From assembly GCF_000759535.1 (NCBI RefSeq), contig NZ_CP009455.1, forward strand, positions 4,340,001 through 4,404,000: a DNA stretch of 64,000 nucleotides, in the 5' to 3' direction. The DNA comes from Pseudomonas cremoricolorata (lineage in GTDB: Bacteria; Pseudomonadota; Gammaproteobacteria; Pseudomonadales; Pseudomonadaceae). Under the pieces are notes generated by a model. The model made no database searches. It was given only the letters and a program-made list of their open reading frames with translations, and had not been told where the DNA came from. A program made the position numbers and the translations under genes. Shown in pieces: positions 1 to 13,268 of this stretch (position 1 is the stretch's first letter; every line of letters starts with the position of its first letter).

Positions 1-1078
1 CGATCGGCGCTGCGGGCAGGTACTGACTGCCAAATTCGCGCTCGATATAGCTGCGGGCCATTTCCACGGCATCGGTCGACAGGTTGGTCGAGTCGGTACG
101 CATGTAGGTGATGTAGCCGGCCTCATACAAGCGCTGGGCCATCATCATGGTCTTCTTCACGCCGAAGCCCAGACGGTTGCTGGCGGCCTGCTGCAGGGTC
201 GAGGTGATGAATGGCGCCGACGGCTTGCTGCTGGTCGGGCGGTCTTCGCGCTTGCTGACGCTGTAGCTGGAGACCTTGAGGGCGTCCAGGGCGGCCATGG
301 CCTGGGCCTGGTTCAGCGGCTTGAAGGCCTCGCCGTTGTGCCGCGCCACTTCGAAGCGCACCTTGGCGTTCTTGGCGCTGCTCAGATCGGCGTGGATTTC
401 CCAGTATTCCTCAGGGTTGAATGCGCGGATTTCCCGCTCACGCTCGACCACCAGCTTGACCGCCACCGACTGCACACGCCCGGCCGAGAGGCCGCGGGCG
501 ATCTTGGCCCACAGCAGCGGCGAGACCATGTAGCCCACCACGCGATCGAGGAAGCGCCGCGCCTGCTGGGCATTGACGCGGTCGATGTCGAGTTCGCCCG
601 GTTGCGAGAACGCTTCCTGAATGGCTTTCTGGGTGATTTCGTTGAACACCACGCGCTTGTAGCGGGTGTCATCGCCGCCGATGGCCTCGCGCAGGTGCCA
701 GGCGATGGCCTCCCCCTCGCGGTCCAAGTCGGTTGCGAGATAGATGGTGTCGGCATCCTTGGCCAGACGACGCAGTTCGTCGATGACCTTTTCCTTGCCG
801 GGAAGGATTTCGTACTTGGCCTTCCAGCCCGATTCGGGGTCGACGCCCATGCGCGCCACCAGCTGGCGACGGGCCTTTTCCTTCGGCGTGAGTACCGGTG
901 CGTCGGGCGCGGCCTTGCCGCGTTTGGCGGCCGGCTCCTTGGAGGCGCTAGCCGAACCGCTGGTGGGGAGGTCGCGGATATGGCCGATACTCGACTTCAC
1001 CACGTACTGGCTGCCCAGGTACTTGTTGATGGTCTTGGCCTTGGCCGGGGATTCCACAATGACCAGCGATTTGCCCAT
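1..1078 (-). CDS. topA: DNA topoisomerase I, N-terminal part (runs off window)
   Basis: Type IA topoisomerase that relaxes negative supercoils by single-strand cleavage. About 359 N-terminal residues lie in the window. The start is the ATG at 1078, giving [18 protein letters not shown], the canonical TopA N-terminus with the Toprim fold. The acidic Toprim motif ([13 protein letters not shown]) and the active-site region YITYMRTDS, which carries the nucleophilic tyrosine, are both visible. The rest of the gate domain and the C-terminal zinc-finger region lie beyond position 1. A lysine/alanine-rich insert follows the first Toprim strand at about residues 45-65. Upstream sits a DUF1653 gene and then fadBA, the usual pseudomonad arrangement. 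Confidence 0.97.
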   Translation of the reverse strand, partial: MGKSLVIVESPAKAKTINKYLGSQYVVKSSIGHIRDLPTSGSASASKEPAAKRGKAAPDAPVLTPKEKARRQLVARMGVDPESGWKAKYEILPGKEKVIDELRRLAKDADTIYLATDLDREGEAIAWHLREAIGGDDTRYKRVVFNEITQKAIQEAFSQPGELDIDRVNAQQARRFLDRVVGYMVSPLLWAKIARGLSAGRVQSVAVKLVVEREREIRAFNPEEYWEIHADLSSAKNAKVRFEVARHNGEAFKPLNQAQAMAALDALKVSSYSVSKREDRPTSSKPSAPFITSTLQQAASNRLGFGVKKTMMMAQRLYEAGYITYMRTDSTNLSTDAVEMARSYIEREFGSQYLPAAPI

Positions 1079-1178
1079 GGATCGGAATATTCCTGAATCT
1101 GAAGATGAAAAACGCGCCAGGTGCCGGACGCGGCACCGCTATATATAGTGGCGACAGAGTGAGGTCAAGCGCAGTCGT

Positions 1179-1430
1179 CTAGGCCTCGGTCGCAGGCGGC
1201 AGGTCAAAACGCCCTGCTTCAGCGGTCAGCAGAGCAAAGCGCGGCACCTGCTCACCGTCAACCTCGACGGTCTCGAGAAACATCGCGAGCGGCCGCACCC
1301 ACAGGCCGAAATCGCCATACAGGCACTGGTAGACGACCACCCACTCTTCGTTCTCCGAATGCCTTGCGGTGCCGAATACGCGGTACTCAGGCCCTTTGTA
1401 ATGACGGTAAATGCCTGGTTGTACCTGCAT
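1179..1430 (-). CDS. DUF1653 domain protein
   Basis: Small protein of 83 residues when started at the ATG at 1430 (MQVQPGIYRHYKGPEYRVF). That start is preferred over the upstream in-frame start at 1475 because an AGGAG ribosome site lies just before it and the family begins with this GxYxHYKG pattern. The sequence contains the family core (YRVFGTARHSENEEWVVVYQ). The biochemical function is unknown; the fold is a small beta-rich domain found in many bacteria. It lies between fadA and topA and is separated from fadA by an intrinsic terminator, so it probably has its own promoter in the 1431-1460 region or is weakly co-transcribed. Confidence 0.85.
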   Translation of the reverse strand: MQVQPGIYRHYKGPEYRVFGTARHSENEEWVVVYQCLYGDFGLWVRPLAMFLETVEVDGEQVPRFALLTAEAGRFDLPPATEA

Positions 1431-1454
1431 GTGACACTCCTGCTGAAACTGCGT

Positions 1455-1485
1455 GAAAAACAAAAACCGGGGCACTAGGCCCCGG
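1455..1485 (-). terminator. Intrinsic terminator of fadBA
   Basis: A perfect 7-bp GC stem (CCGGGGC / GCCCCGG, 1467-1473 and 1479-1485) with a 5-nt loop lies 21 bp past the fadA stop. On the minus strand it is followed directly by TTTTTGTTTTT, a textbook rho-independent terminator for leftward fadBA transcription. Confidence 0.9.
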
Positions 1486-1505
1486 CTGCTGTGACAACGA
1501 CGCGA

Positions 1506-2696
<1,191 letters not shown>

Positions 2697-2711
2697 CTAG
2701 CTGTTGACCGC

Positions 2712-4859
<2,148 letters not shown>

Positions 4860-5373
4860 CAACTGATCTCCACGATATGGAAGCTGAACTGTACCCACTG
4901 GTCTCTGGAGAACCGCGGCCATGACGCCGCGTTTACCAGGCACACCCGCCAGCAGGCTGTTCGGGATTCTGTACAAGCGTCTTCAGAGACAAACGCTCAA
5001 TTCATACGCCCGTTTGATTTGGGTCGGCACAGATTCTGCGAAATGTGCAGGGTTGTCAAATGCCCGACGCGCTGGGGAAATGGCGACCTTGCAGTCAGTT
5101 TGTAGCCGTTCGGTTCCCGCCTGCGCAACGCTGATCACCGGGCATTCACACAGAGCATGGGACCACGCCAATGTGGCAAACGCTGCAGCGACACCCTGCA
5201 GTTGCCAAACAACGGCTATAGTCTGGTGGCTTCCGGCCTGCCTGGCCTTTCTGCGCAAGCAGAACGCATCGCGGGGCCGCAGCGTTCGCCGTTTCGATCA
5301 ATGATTGATGACGGCGAACGCTGCGGCCCCGCGATGTCGTTATGCGGGTCTAACTATTGGGTAGCCAGATGTT
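4860..5373. other. Intergenic region upstream of fadB
   Basis: About 510 bp with no convincing gene. The fadB promoter must lie in its left part. I looked for a PsrA-type site (CAAAC-N4-GTTTG) and found only CAAAC and GTTTG half-sites separated by 17 nt near 5000, which is not a match. The right part holds a 26-bp perfect hairpin, listed separately. Short frames here (for example 4983-5258, minus) have no recognisable content. Confidence 0.6.
5267..5336. repeat. 26-bp perfect inverted repeat (REP-like hairpin)
   Basis: Arms 5267-5292 and 5311-5336 are exact reverse complements around an 18-nt AT-rich spacer that itself contains ATCAAT/ATTGAT. The core TCGCGGGGC resembles P. putida REP units. 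It lies 38 bp past the stop of the leftward gene at 5374, so it may act as a transcription terminator or mRNA 3' stabiliser, although no T-run follows. Confidence 0.85.
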
Positions 5374-5811
5374 TCAGGCGAGGGTATCGAGGGCCTGCTT
5401 GATGGACTCCACCACGCCCTCGTCGCCACGCTCGCCCCAGTACAGGGCAATCATGCGCGGGTCGGCTTCGACCTTGTAGACGCTCTCAGGCAGGGTGGCG
5501 AACACGCTCAGCAGGTGCGCCTGGCTGCATTCCTCACGCCACTGGTTCCACCACACGCCGGGGCTGACTTGCCAGTAGCTCCAGGCATCCTGCCGCCCGG
5601 CGCGGCGTCCACGGTGATACTGCGGGCAGGGGCTGGGGGGTTGCTTTTCCAGCCAGTGCGGCCACTGCTGCGGCGCCAGCTGCATGGCCAGGCCCGCCCG
5701 CCGCCCTTCAAGCCGCAGGTCCATCTGCCGGCTCTGCTTGCGCGAAGGGCGTAGCCAGGCCAGCGGGCTCAAGATCAGCCCGAGGATTGACACCACTAGC
5801 CAGAAAGTCAT
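5374..5811 (-). CDS. Hypothetical membrane-anchored protein
   Basis: I do not recognise a named family for this 145-residue protein. One N-terminal hydrophobic segment (MTFWLVVSILGLILSPLAWL) probably anchors it in the inner membrane. A basic stretch rich in Arg and Gln follows, then a tryptophan-rich section (WSYWQVSPGVWWNQW, about residues 78-92). The C-terminus ends in a predicted helix (EGVVESIKQALDTLA). An AGGGGA ribosome site lies 8-9 bases before the ATG at 5811. Codon use matches the core genes around it. It is divergent from the stress-protein gene at 5920, so the two share a 108-bp promoter region. Genes of this kind are commonly annotated as hypothetical in pseudomonads. Confidence 0.75.
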   Translation of the reverse strand: MTFWLVVSILGLILSPLAWLRPSRKQSRQMDLRLEGRRAGLAMQLAPQQWPHWLEKQPPSPCPQYHRGRRAGRQDAWSYWQVSPGVWWNQWREECSQAHLLSVFATLPESVYKVEADPRMIALYWGERGDEGVVESIKQALDTLA

Positions 5812-5919
5812 ATCTGTACGTCCCCTGAAGCGTTGCGAATGAGCGTGCCAGTGCCGATTGCGGCAAGCGGCTCGAAAGCGACCATACTTCCATTACCCCG
5901 ACTGTCAGGAGCGCCGCTC

Positions 5920-6363
5920 ATGTCCTATACCCATCTTCTGGTCGCCGTCGATCTGACGGAAGAGTGCGACCCGGTGATCAAACGCGCCATGGCCATTGCC
6001 GGGCCGAACGGCGCCAAGGTGTCGCTGGTGCACATCGTCGAACCGATGGCGATGGCCTTCGGCGGTGACGTGCCGATGGACCTGTCGCAGTTGCAGCAAC
6101 AGCAGTTCGATCAGGCCAAGGAGCGCATGGCCCACCTGTTCGCCAAATACCCTGACATCAAGCAAGGCGCCTCTCACCTCGTCTACGGTCAGCCACGCCA
6201 GGAAATTCATCATTTCGCAAAGGAGAAACAGTGCGATCTGATCGTCGTCGGCAGCCACGGCCGCCACGGCCTGGCGCTGCTGCTGGGCTCGACAGCCAAT
6301 GACGTACTGCACGGTGCGCCATGCGATGTTCTGGCCGTGAGTCTGCAGAAAAAAGCAGAGTGA
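5920..6363 (+). CDS. Universal stress protein (UspA family)
   Basis: Single-domain universal stress protein of 147 residues. The start MSYTHLLVAVDLTEE at 5920 is chosen because it opens directly on the first beta strand of the fold and CAGGAG precedes it; the upstream in-frame extension shows no family similarity. The C-terminal nucleotide-binding signature G-x2-G-x9-G-S is present in GSHGRHGLALLLGSTAND, so an ATP-binding type is likely. Proteins of this family accumulate during growth arrest or oxygen limitation; the specific role here cannot be read from sequence. It converges on uup with a 55-bp gap holding a GC-rich hairpin (GCGGCGC at 6371, GCGCCGC at 6386). Confidence 0.92.
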   Translation: MSYTHLLVAVDLTEECDPVIKRAMAIAGPNGAKVSLVHIVEPMAMAFGGDVPMDLSQLQQQQFDQAKERMAHLFAKYPDIKQGASHLVYGQPRQEIHHFAKEKQCDLIVVGSHGRHGLALLLGSTANDVLHGAPCDVLAVSLQKKAE

Positions 6364-6418
6364 TCATCGGGCGGCGCTCATCGGGGCGCCGCAGCTTCTC
6401 CAGCAACCGTTCCTGCCG

Positions 6419-8350
<1,932 letters not shown>

Positions 8351-8572
8351 GGTCGTCTCCAGAAAGCGGGCGCGCATTCTACCCGGTTTGACGCCAGGCG
8401 GCACGCGCCGGACGCGCAGTCGCGGCCCGCCGCACCCACCGCCCGTCCAGAACCCGGACGCAGCCGTGCGGAGCTTTCACCCAGCCCCGGCAAACGGCTA
8501 AGCTAGGCGCCTGTCACCCCACAGTGCTGGCTACGCCGCCACTTTTCCATGGTTCAACTGCACGGACGTATC

Positions 8573-10501
8573 ATGCGCAGCCGCCTGTTCCCGATCATCT
8601 CTTGCCTGCTGCTCGGCGCCGCCATCACCAGCGCCGCCCAGGCCACCGACATTACTCAGCAGCGCCAGTACTACGATGAGGCCAAACGCGCCCTGGCCAA
8701 GGGCGACAAAGGCCCGTACCAGCGTTACGCCCAGGCCCTGAGCGATTATCCGCTGACGCCGTACCTGGCCTACGACGAACTGACCGCGCGCCTGAAATCG
8801 GCCAGCAACCAGGAAATCGAAGCCTTCCTCGCCGCCCACGGCGACCTGCCCCAGGCCAACTGGATGAAACTGCGCTGGTTGCGCTGGCTGGCCGAACGTG
8901 GCGAATGGGACACCTTCGCCCGCTACTACAGCCCCAAGCTCAACTTCACCGAACTCGACTGCCTCAACGGCCAGTACCAGCTCAGCCATGGCCAGCGCGC
9001 CGAGGGCTTGGCCACGGCAGAAAAACTCTGGCATGTCGGCAAGTCACAGCCGGCCGCCTGCGATGTGCTGTTCGGCATGTGGGCCGCCGAGGGTCAGCTG
9101 ACCGAGGCCAAGCGCTGGGAGCGCCTGAAACTCGCCGCGCAGACCCGTAACTACGCGCTCGCCAACAGCCTGGTCAACGGCCTTGCCACCCTCAACAGCC
9201 AGGGCAAGCTGCTGATCGAGGTGGCGCAAAAGCCCGAACTGCTCAACCAGCCGTCGCGCTTCATGCCTGCCACCGAGGCGATGTCCGACATCGTCAGCCT
9301 AGGTTTGCGGCGCTTGGCCCGGCAGGATCCGGAACGGGCCATGGCGATGCTCGACGACTACGCCCAGCGCATGCACTTCTCGCGCGACGAAAAAGTCGCC
9401 ATCGCCCGCGAGATCGGCCTGACCCTGGCGCGCCGCTACGATCCACGCGCGCTGCAACTGATGACCGGCTACGACCCCGACCTGCGTGACGACACGGTCA
9501 GCGAATGGCGCATGCGCCTGCTGCTGCGCCTGGGCCGCTGGCAGGACGCCTACGACCTGACCCGCCGCCTGCCGCCGGAACTGGCCGCCAGCAACCGCTG
9601 GCGCTACTGGCAGGCGCGCAGCCTGGAACTGGCCCAGCCGAACAACCCGCAAGTGCCGGCGCTGTACAAGACCGTGGCCCGCGAGCGTGATTTCTATGGC
9701 TTCCTCGCCGCCGACCGGGCGCAGACCCCGTACCAGTTGAACAACAAGCCGCTGGTGCTGAGCCAGCAACTGGTCAACAAGGTGCGCAACACCCCAGGGG
9801 TGCGCCGCGCCCTGGAATTCCATGCCCGTGGGCAGATCGTCGACGGTCGCCGCGAGTGGTACCACGTCAGCCGCCACTTCAACCGCGACGAAATGGTCGC
9901 CCAGGCGCGCCTGGCCTATGAACTGCGCTGGTACTTCCCGGCGATCCGCACCATCAGCCAGGCGCAGTACTGGGACGATCTGGACATTCGCTTCCCGATG
10001 GCGCACCGCGACACCCTGGTGCGTGAAGCCAAGGTGCGCGGGCTGCATTCGAGCTGGGTGTTCGCCATCACCCGCCAGGAAAGCGCGTTCATGGACGATG
10101 CCCGTTCTGGTGTCGGCGCCAGCGGCCTGATGCAGCTGATGCCGGCCACGGCCAAGGAAACTGCGCGCAAGTTCAGCATTCCGCTGGCCTCCCCGGCTCA
10201 GGTGCTCAACCCTGACACCAATATCCAGCTTGGCGCCGCCTACCTGAGTCAGGTGCATAGCCAGTTCAATGGCAACCGCGTGCTGGCTTCGGCGGCCTAT
10301 AACGCCGGGCCGGGCCGGGTTCGACAGTGGCTGCGCGGGGCCAAGCATTTGAGCTTCGATGTGTGGGTGGAGTCGATTCCGTTCGATGAGACCCGGCAGT
10401 ATGTGCAGAACGTGTTGTCGTACTCGGTGATCTACGGGCAGAAGCTCAATTCGCCGCAGCCGTTGGTGGATTGGCATGAGCGGTATTTTGATGATTTGTG
10501 A
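8573..10501 (+). CDS. slt: Soluble lytic murein transglycosylase
   Basis: Periplasmic enzyme of 642 residues that cleaves peptidoglycan and forms 1,6-anhydromuramyl ends. A signal peptide (MRSRLFPIISCLLLGAA, cut near AQA-TD) opens the protein. A long alpha-helical superhelical domain fills residues about 30-450. The C-terminal SLT domain has the catalytic glutamate in TRQESAF (about residue 503), then GASGLMQLMPATA and AYNAGPGRVRQW. The start at 8573 is preferred; an in-frame ATG at 8549 would add eight residues before the signal peptide. The length is close to E. coli Slt70. Confidence 0.95.
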   Translation: MRSRLFPIISCLLLGAAITSAAQATDITQQRQYYDEAKRALAKGDKGPYQRYAQALSDYPLTPYLAYDELTARLKSASNQEIEAFLAAHGDLPQANWMKLRWLRWLAERGEWDTFARYYSPKLNFTELDCLNGQYQLSHGQRAEGLATAEKLWHVGKSQPAACDVLFGMWAAEGQLTEAKRWERLKLAAQTRNYALANSLVNGLATLNSQGKLLIEVAQKPELLNQPSRFMPATEAMSDIVSLGLRRLARQDPERAMAMLDDYAQRMHFSRDEKVAIAREIGLTLARRYDPRALQLMTGYDPDLRDDTVSEWRMRLLLRLGRWQDAYDLTRRLPPELAASNRWRYWQARSLELAQPNNPQVPALYKTVARERDFYGFLAADRAQTPYQLNNKPLVLSQQLVNKVRNTPGVRRALEFHARGQIVDGRREWYHVSRHFNRDEMVAQARLAYELRWYFPAIRTISQAQYWDDLDIRFPMAHRDTLVREAKVRGLHSSWVFAITRQESAFMDDARSGVGASGLMQLMPATAKETARKFSIPLASPAQVLNPDTNIQLGAAYLSQVHSQFNGNRVLASAAYNAGPGRVRQWLRGAKHLSFDVWVESIPFDETRQYVQNVLSYSVIYGQKLNSPQPLVDWHERYFDDL

Positions 10502-10569
10502 GGTGGCGGGGTTGAGAGTTGTCGGCTTTGAACGTGCAGGGTCGATGACTGTGTAGTTGTGCTGACGGC

Positions 10570-10812
10570 CCGGTTTCGCCTGGCGGCGACCTACTTTTTT
10601 GGGAAAAAGTAGGCAAAACCCCATGCTCCACTAGCCGGCCCTGCACTGCGCTTCGCTCCGTTCCGGGTCCCCTGCGCTCCGGTGCTCTACGGGGCGCCGC
10701 GGGCAAGGGTTGCTGCGCAACCCTAACACCTCGCGTCCTCGGCTACGCCTCGGGTGCGCTGACGCGCACGCCCCTTCGAACACCTCCGCTCCGGCCGGCT
10801 ACAGTCGCGATC
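10570..10812 (+). repeat. Left arm of about 240-bp inverted repeat
   Basis: Matches the reverse complement of 11027-11265 almost throughout. Long exact blocks include GGCCGGCTACAGTCGCGATC at the inner end, a section of about 50 bp around 10709-10757, and ACTGCGCTTCGCTCCG near 10645. The outer part contains GGCGGCGACCTACTTTTTTG, a motif I associate with dispersed pseudomonad intergenic repeats. Confidence 0.9.
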
Positions 10813-11026
10813 TGTGTCGCCTGGAGGATTGAGGTACAAGAGCCTTAGCGCGCCTGGGGCATCGCAGCTGTCGCTGCAGAGGATTGAGTGCTGGCGTCAA
10901 TGTCAATCACGATGGTGAGCGGCTGCGGCCGGACTATTTAGAGTCGTGAACTTGTCGAAATCTACCTGACTGCCCGCAACCACATGGGCAAAGCGCTTTT
11001 TGTACACAGATCGCTCAGACAACACC

Positions 11027-11265
11027 GATCGCGACTGTAGCCGGCCTTCGTTCCGGTACTCGTAGGGCCGTGCGCGCAGCGCACCCGAGGCGTAGCCGAG
11101 GACGCGAGGTGTTAGGGTTGCGCAGCAACCCTTGCCCGCGCTGGCCCGAAGAGTGCCGGAACGCAGGGGACCCGAAACGGAGCGAAGCGCAGTGTAGGGC
11201 CGGCTAGTGGAGCACAGGGTTTTCCCCCTTTTTCCCTAAAAAGGGGGTCGCCGCAAGGCGAAACC
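11027..11265 (-). repeat. Right arm of about 240-bp inverted repeat
   Basis: Inverted partner of 10570-10812. Differences are concentrated at the outer end (CTACTTTTTTGGG versus CCCCTTTTTTAGGG) and around 11046-11066. Both arms keep the internal small palindrome GGTTGCGCAGCAACC, so each could also fold alone. Confidence 0.9.
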
Positions 11266-11493
11266 TGCGATGCAACAGGCGCGAATAGGTGTCGATGCCG
11301 GTCCACATATCTACAGACCAGGACAAAGCCAAGCGGCTGCGGCCAGGAAGACCCTCGTAGTTCCGGGGATGGAAACGGCGCTATGACCTGTAGAGAGTCG
11401 TTGGCTCTCATGCCCCAGTCGTTCGGAAAGGTGCTCTCTGAAATCGAATAATTGGGCCGCACCGCCCCTCCCCTTGACCCACATCAACCCCCC

Positions 11494-11510
11494 ATTAACC
11501 CCACGTTAAT
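11494..11510. promoter_or_regulatory. Possible operator dyad upstream of dsbD
   Basis: ATTAAC-CCCAC-GTTAAT is a perfect 6-5-6 dyad 49 bp upstream of the dsbD start, in a C-rich stretch. It could be a regulator site; no known consensus was matched. Confidence 0.3.
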
Positions 11511-11558
11511 CCCTCCCCCCCAGCCTACGCGCACTCTCACTTTGACCAAGGCCTGTCG

Positions 11559-13268
11559 ATGCGCGTCCTGTTGTTGTTGTTCAGTCTGCTGTTGAGCCCG
11601 CTGCTCAGCGCCAACCCGTTTGCCGCCAAGGCCGATTTCCTGCCGGTCGATCAGGCGTTTCGGGTCAGCCATGAGCGTTTGGAAGACGGTCAGCTGCGCA
11701 TCGATGTGCAGATCCAGCCGGGTTACTACCTGTACCAGAAGCGCCTGAAGTTCGACGGCCTGAGCGCCGAGCAGCAGCCGGTGCTGCCGACGCCGCTGAA
11801 CCATCACGACGAGTTCTTCGGCGACAGCCCGATCTACCGCGAGCACCTGCAACTGCTGATTCCAGCCGATGCCCAAGGGCAACTGCGCCTGGGCTGGCAG
11901 GGCTGCGCCGATGCGGGGTTGTGCTACCCGCCGCAAACCAGCGTCATCGACCTCGGCGGCACGGCGCCTGGCGCGGGGGCGCAGGCCAGCGATCAGGCGT
12001 TGGCAGGTTCCCTGGCAGGCGCGAGCCTGGGCTGGAGCCTGCTGGCGTTCTTCGGTCTTGGCCTGCTGCTGGCCTTCACGCCGTGCTCGCTGCCGATGCT
12101 GCCGATTCTCGCAGGGCTTGTGCTGGGCCAGGGGGCGACGCCTCGGCGCGGCTGGCTGCTGGCCGGCAGCTACGTGCTGAGCATGGCGCTGGTATATGCC
12201 GGGCTGGGCGTGGTCGCCGCGCTGTTGGGCGGCAGCCTGCAGGCCTGGTTGCAGCAACCGTGGCTACTGGCCGCGCTGGCCGGGTTGTTCGTGCTGCTGG
12301 CCTTGCCGATGTTCGGGGCCTTCGAACTGCAATTGCCGGCTGCGCTGCGCGATCGCCTCGACCGTGCTGGTCGTGGCGCCCAGGGCGGCAGTCTGTATGG
12401 CGCAGCGCTGCTCGGCGCGCTGTCGGGTCTGCTGCTCGGCCCCTGCATGACCGCGCCGTTGGCCGGTGCGCTGCTGTACATCGCGCAAAGCGGTGACGTG
12501 CTGCAAGGCGCGCTGGTGCTGTTCAGCCTGGGCCTGGGCATGGGTCTGCCGCTGCTGTTGCTGGTGACCGTGGGCAACCGCTTTCTGCCACGGCCCGGCG
12601 CGTGGATGGAACGGATCAAGGCGCTGTTCGGTTTCGTTTTCCTCGGCATGGCGCTGTACATCGCACGCACCTTGCTGCCCGAGCCACTGCTGCTGGGCCT
12701 GGCCGGGGCGTGGCTGGCAAGCCTGGCCTGGAGCGCCTGGTGGGCGCTGGCGAGCCACACCGGGCTGCGCGTGCTGGCGCTGCTCGCAGGGCTGTGGGCA
12801 AGCCTGATGATGATCGGCGCGGCCGCTGGCGGCAGTGATCCGTGGCAGCCGCTGCAGCCCTTTGCCGGCACCCGCGGGGCCGCAGTGGTCAGCACCGATG
12901 CAGGCTTCATCGATGTGCGCTCGCCGGCCGCATTGCAAGGCGAGCTCGACGCCGCACGCAAGGCGGGCCAGTGGGTGATGCTCGACTATTCTGCCGACTG
13001 GTGCGTGGCCTGCAAGGTGATGGAAAAGAACGTCTTTGCCCGCGCTGACGTCCAAGCCGCACTGAGCGAGGTGCGCCTGCTGCGACTGGATGTCAGCGCC
13101 GACTCGCCTGACAGCCGCGCGCTGCTGCAACGCTATCAGGTGCCCGGCCCGCCCAGCCTGCTGTGGCTTGGCCCTGACGGCAACGAGCGCCGCGCGCAGC
13201 GCATCACCGGCGAAGTCGACGCCACCACCCTGCTCGAGCATTGGAGCGCAACCCGGAGCCAAGGCTGA
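11559..13268 (+). CDS. dsbD: Thiol:disulfide interchange protein DsbD
   Basis: Inner-membrane electron conduit of 569 residues that carries reducing power from cytoplasmic thioredoxin to periplasmic partners. A signal peptide (MRVLLLLFSLLLSPLLSA) precedes the alpha domain with its cysteine pair in GCADAGLCYPP (about residues 115-121). The eight-helix beta domain holds cysteines in FTPCSLPMLPILAGL (about 174) and LLGPCMTAPLAGALLY (about 294). The C-terminal gamma thioredoxin domain has YSADWCVACKVMEK (about 481). All six redox cysteines are present. It is the first gene of an operon with a TlpA-like gene (4-bp TGATG junction) and dsbG, so its likely clients are those two proteins. Confidence 0.95.
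   Translation: MRVLLLLFSLLLSPLLSANPFAAKADFLPVDQAFRVSHERLEDGQLRIDVQIQPGYYLYQKRLKFDGLSAEQQPVLPTPLNHHDEFFGDSPIYREHLQLLIPADAQGQLRLGWQGCADAGLCYPPQTSVIDLGGTAPGAGAQASDQALAGSLAGASLGWSLLAFFGLGLLLAFTPCSLPMLPILAGLVLGQGATPRRGWLLAGSYVLSMALVYAGLGVVAALLGGSLQAWLQQPWLLAALAGLFVLLALPMFGAFELQLPAALRDRLDRAGRGAQGGSLYGAALLGALSGLLLGPCMTAPLAGALLYIAQSGDVLQGALVLFSLGLGMGLPLLLLVTVGNRFLPRPGAWMERIKALFGFVFLGMALYIARTLLPEPLLLGLAGAWLASLAWSAWWALASHTGLRVLALLAGLWASLMMIGAAAGGSDPWQPLQPFAGTRGAAVVSTDAGFIDVRSPAALQGELDAARKAGQWVMLDYSADWCVACKVMEKNVFARADVQAALSEVRLLRLDVSADSPDSRALLQRYQVPGPPSLLWLGPDGNERRAQRITGEVDATTLLEHWSATRSQG

Larger units (their letters stand above)
10502..11558. other. Intergenic region with large inverted repeat
   Basis: About 1.06 kb without a supported gene. 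Two long inverted arms (10570-10812 and 11027-11265, listed separately) enclose a 214-bp non-repeated spacer. To the right, 11266-11480 has no feature I can name, and 11481-11558 should hold the dsbD promoter. Short open frames within the arms read through repeat DNA and show no domain. Confidence 0.8.

Noticed and set aside
4983..5258. 91-codon minus-strand frame upstream of fadB
   Set aside because: No ribosome site, no domain, unusual codon use; overlaps the region expected to hold the fadB promoter.
11112..11462. Minus-strand frame within the large inverted repeat
   Set aside because: Reads through repeat DNA with no ribosome site or domain.
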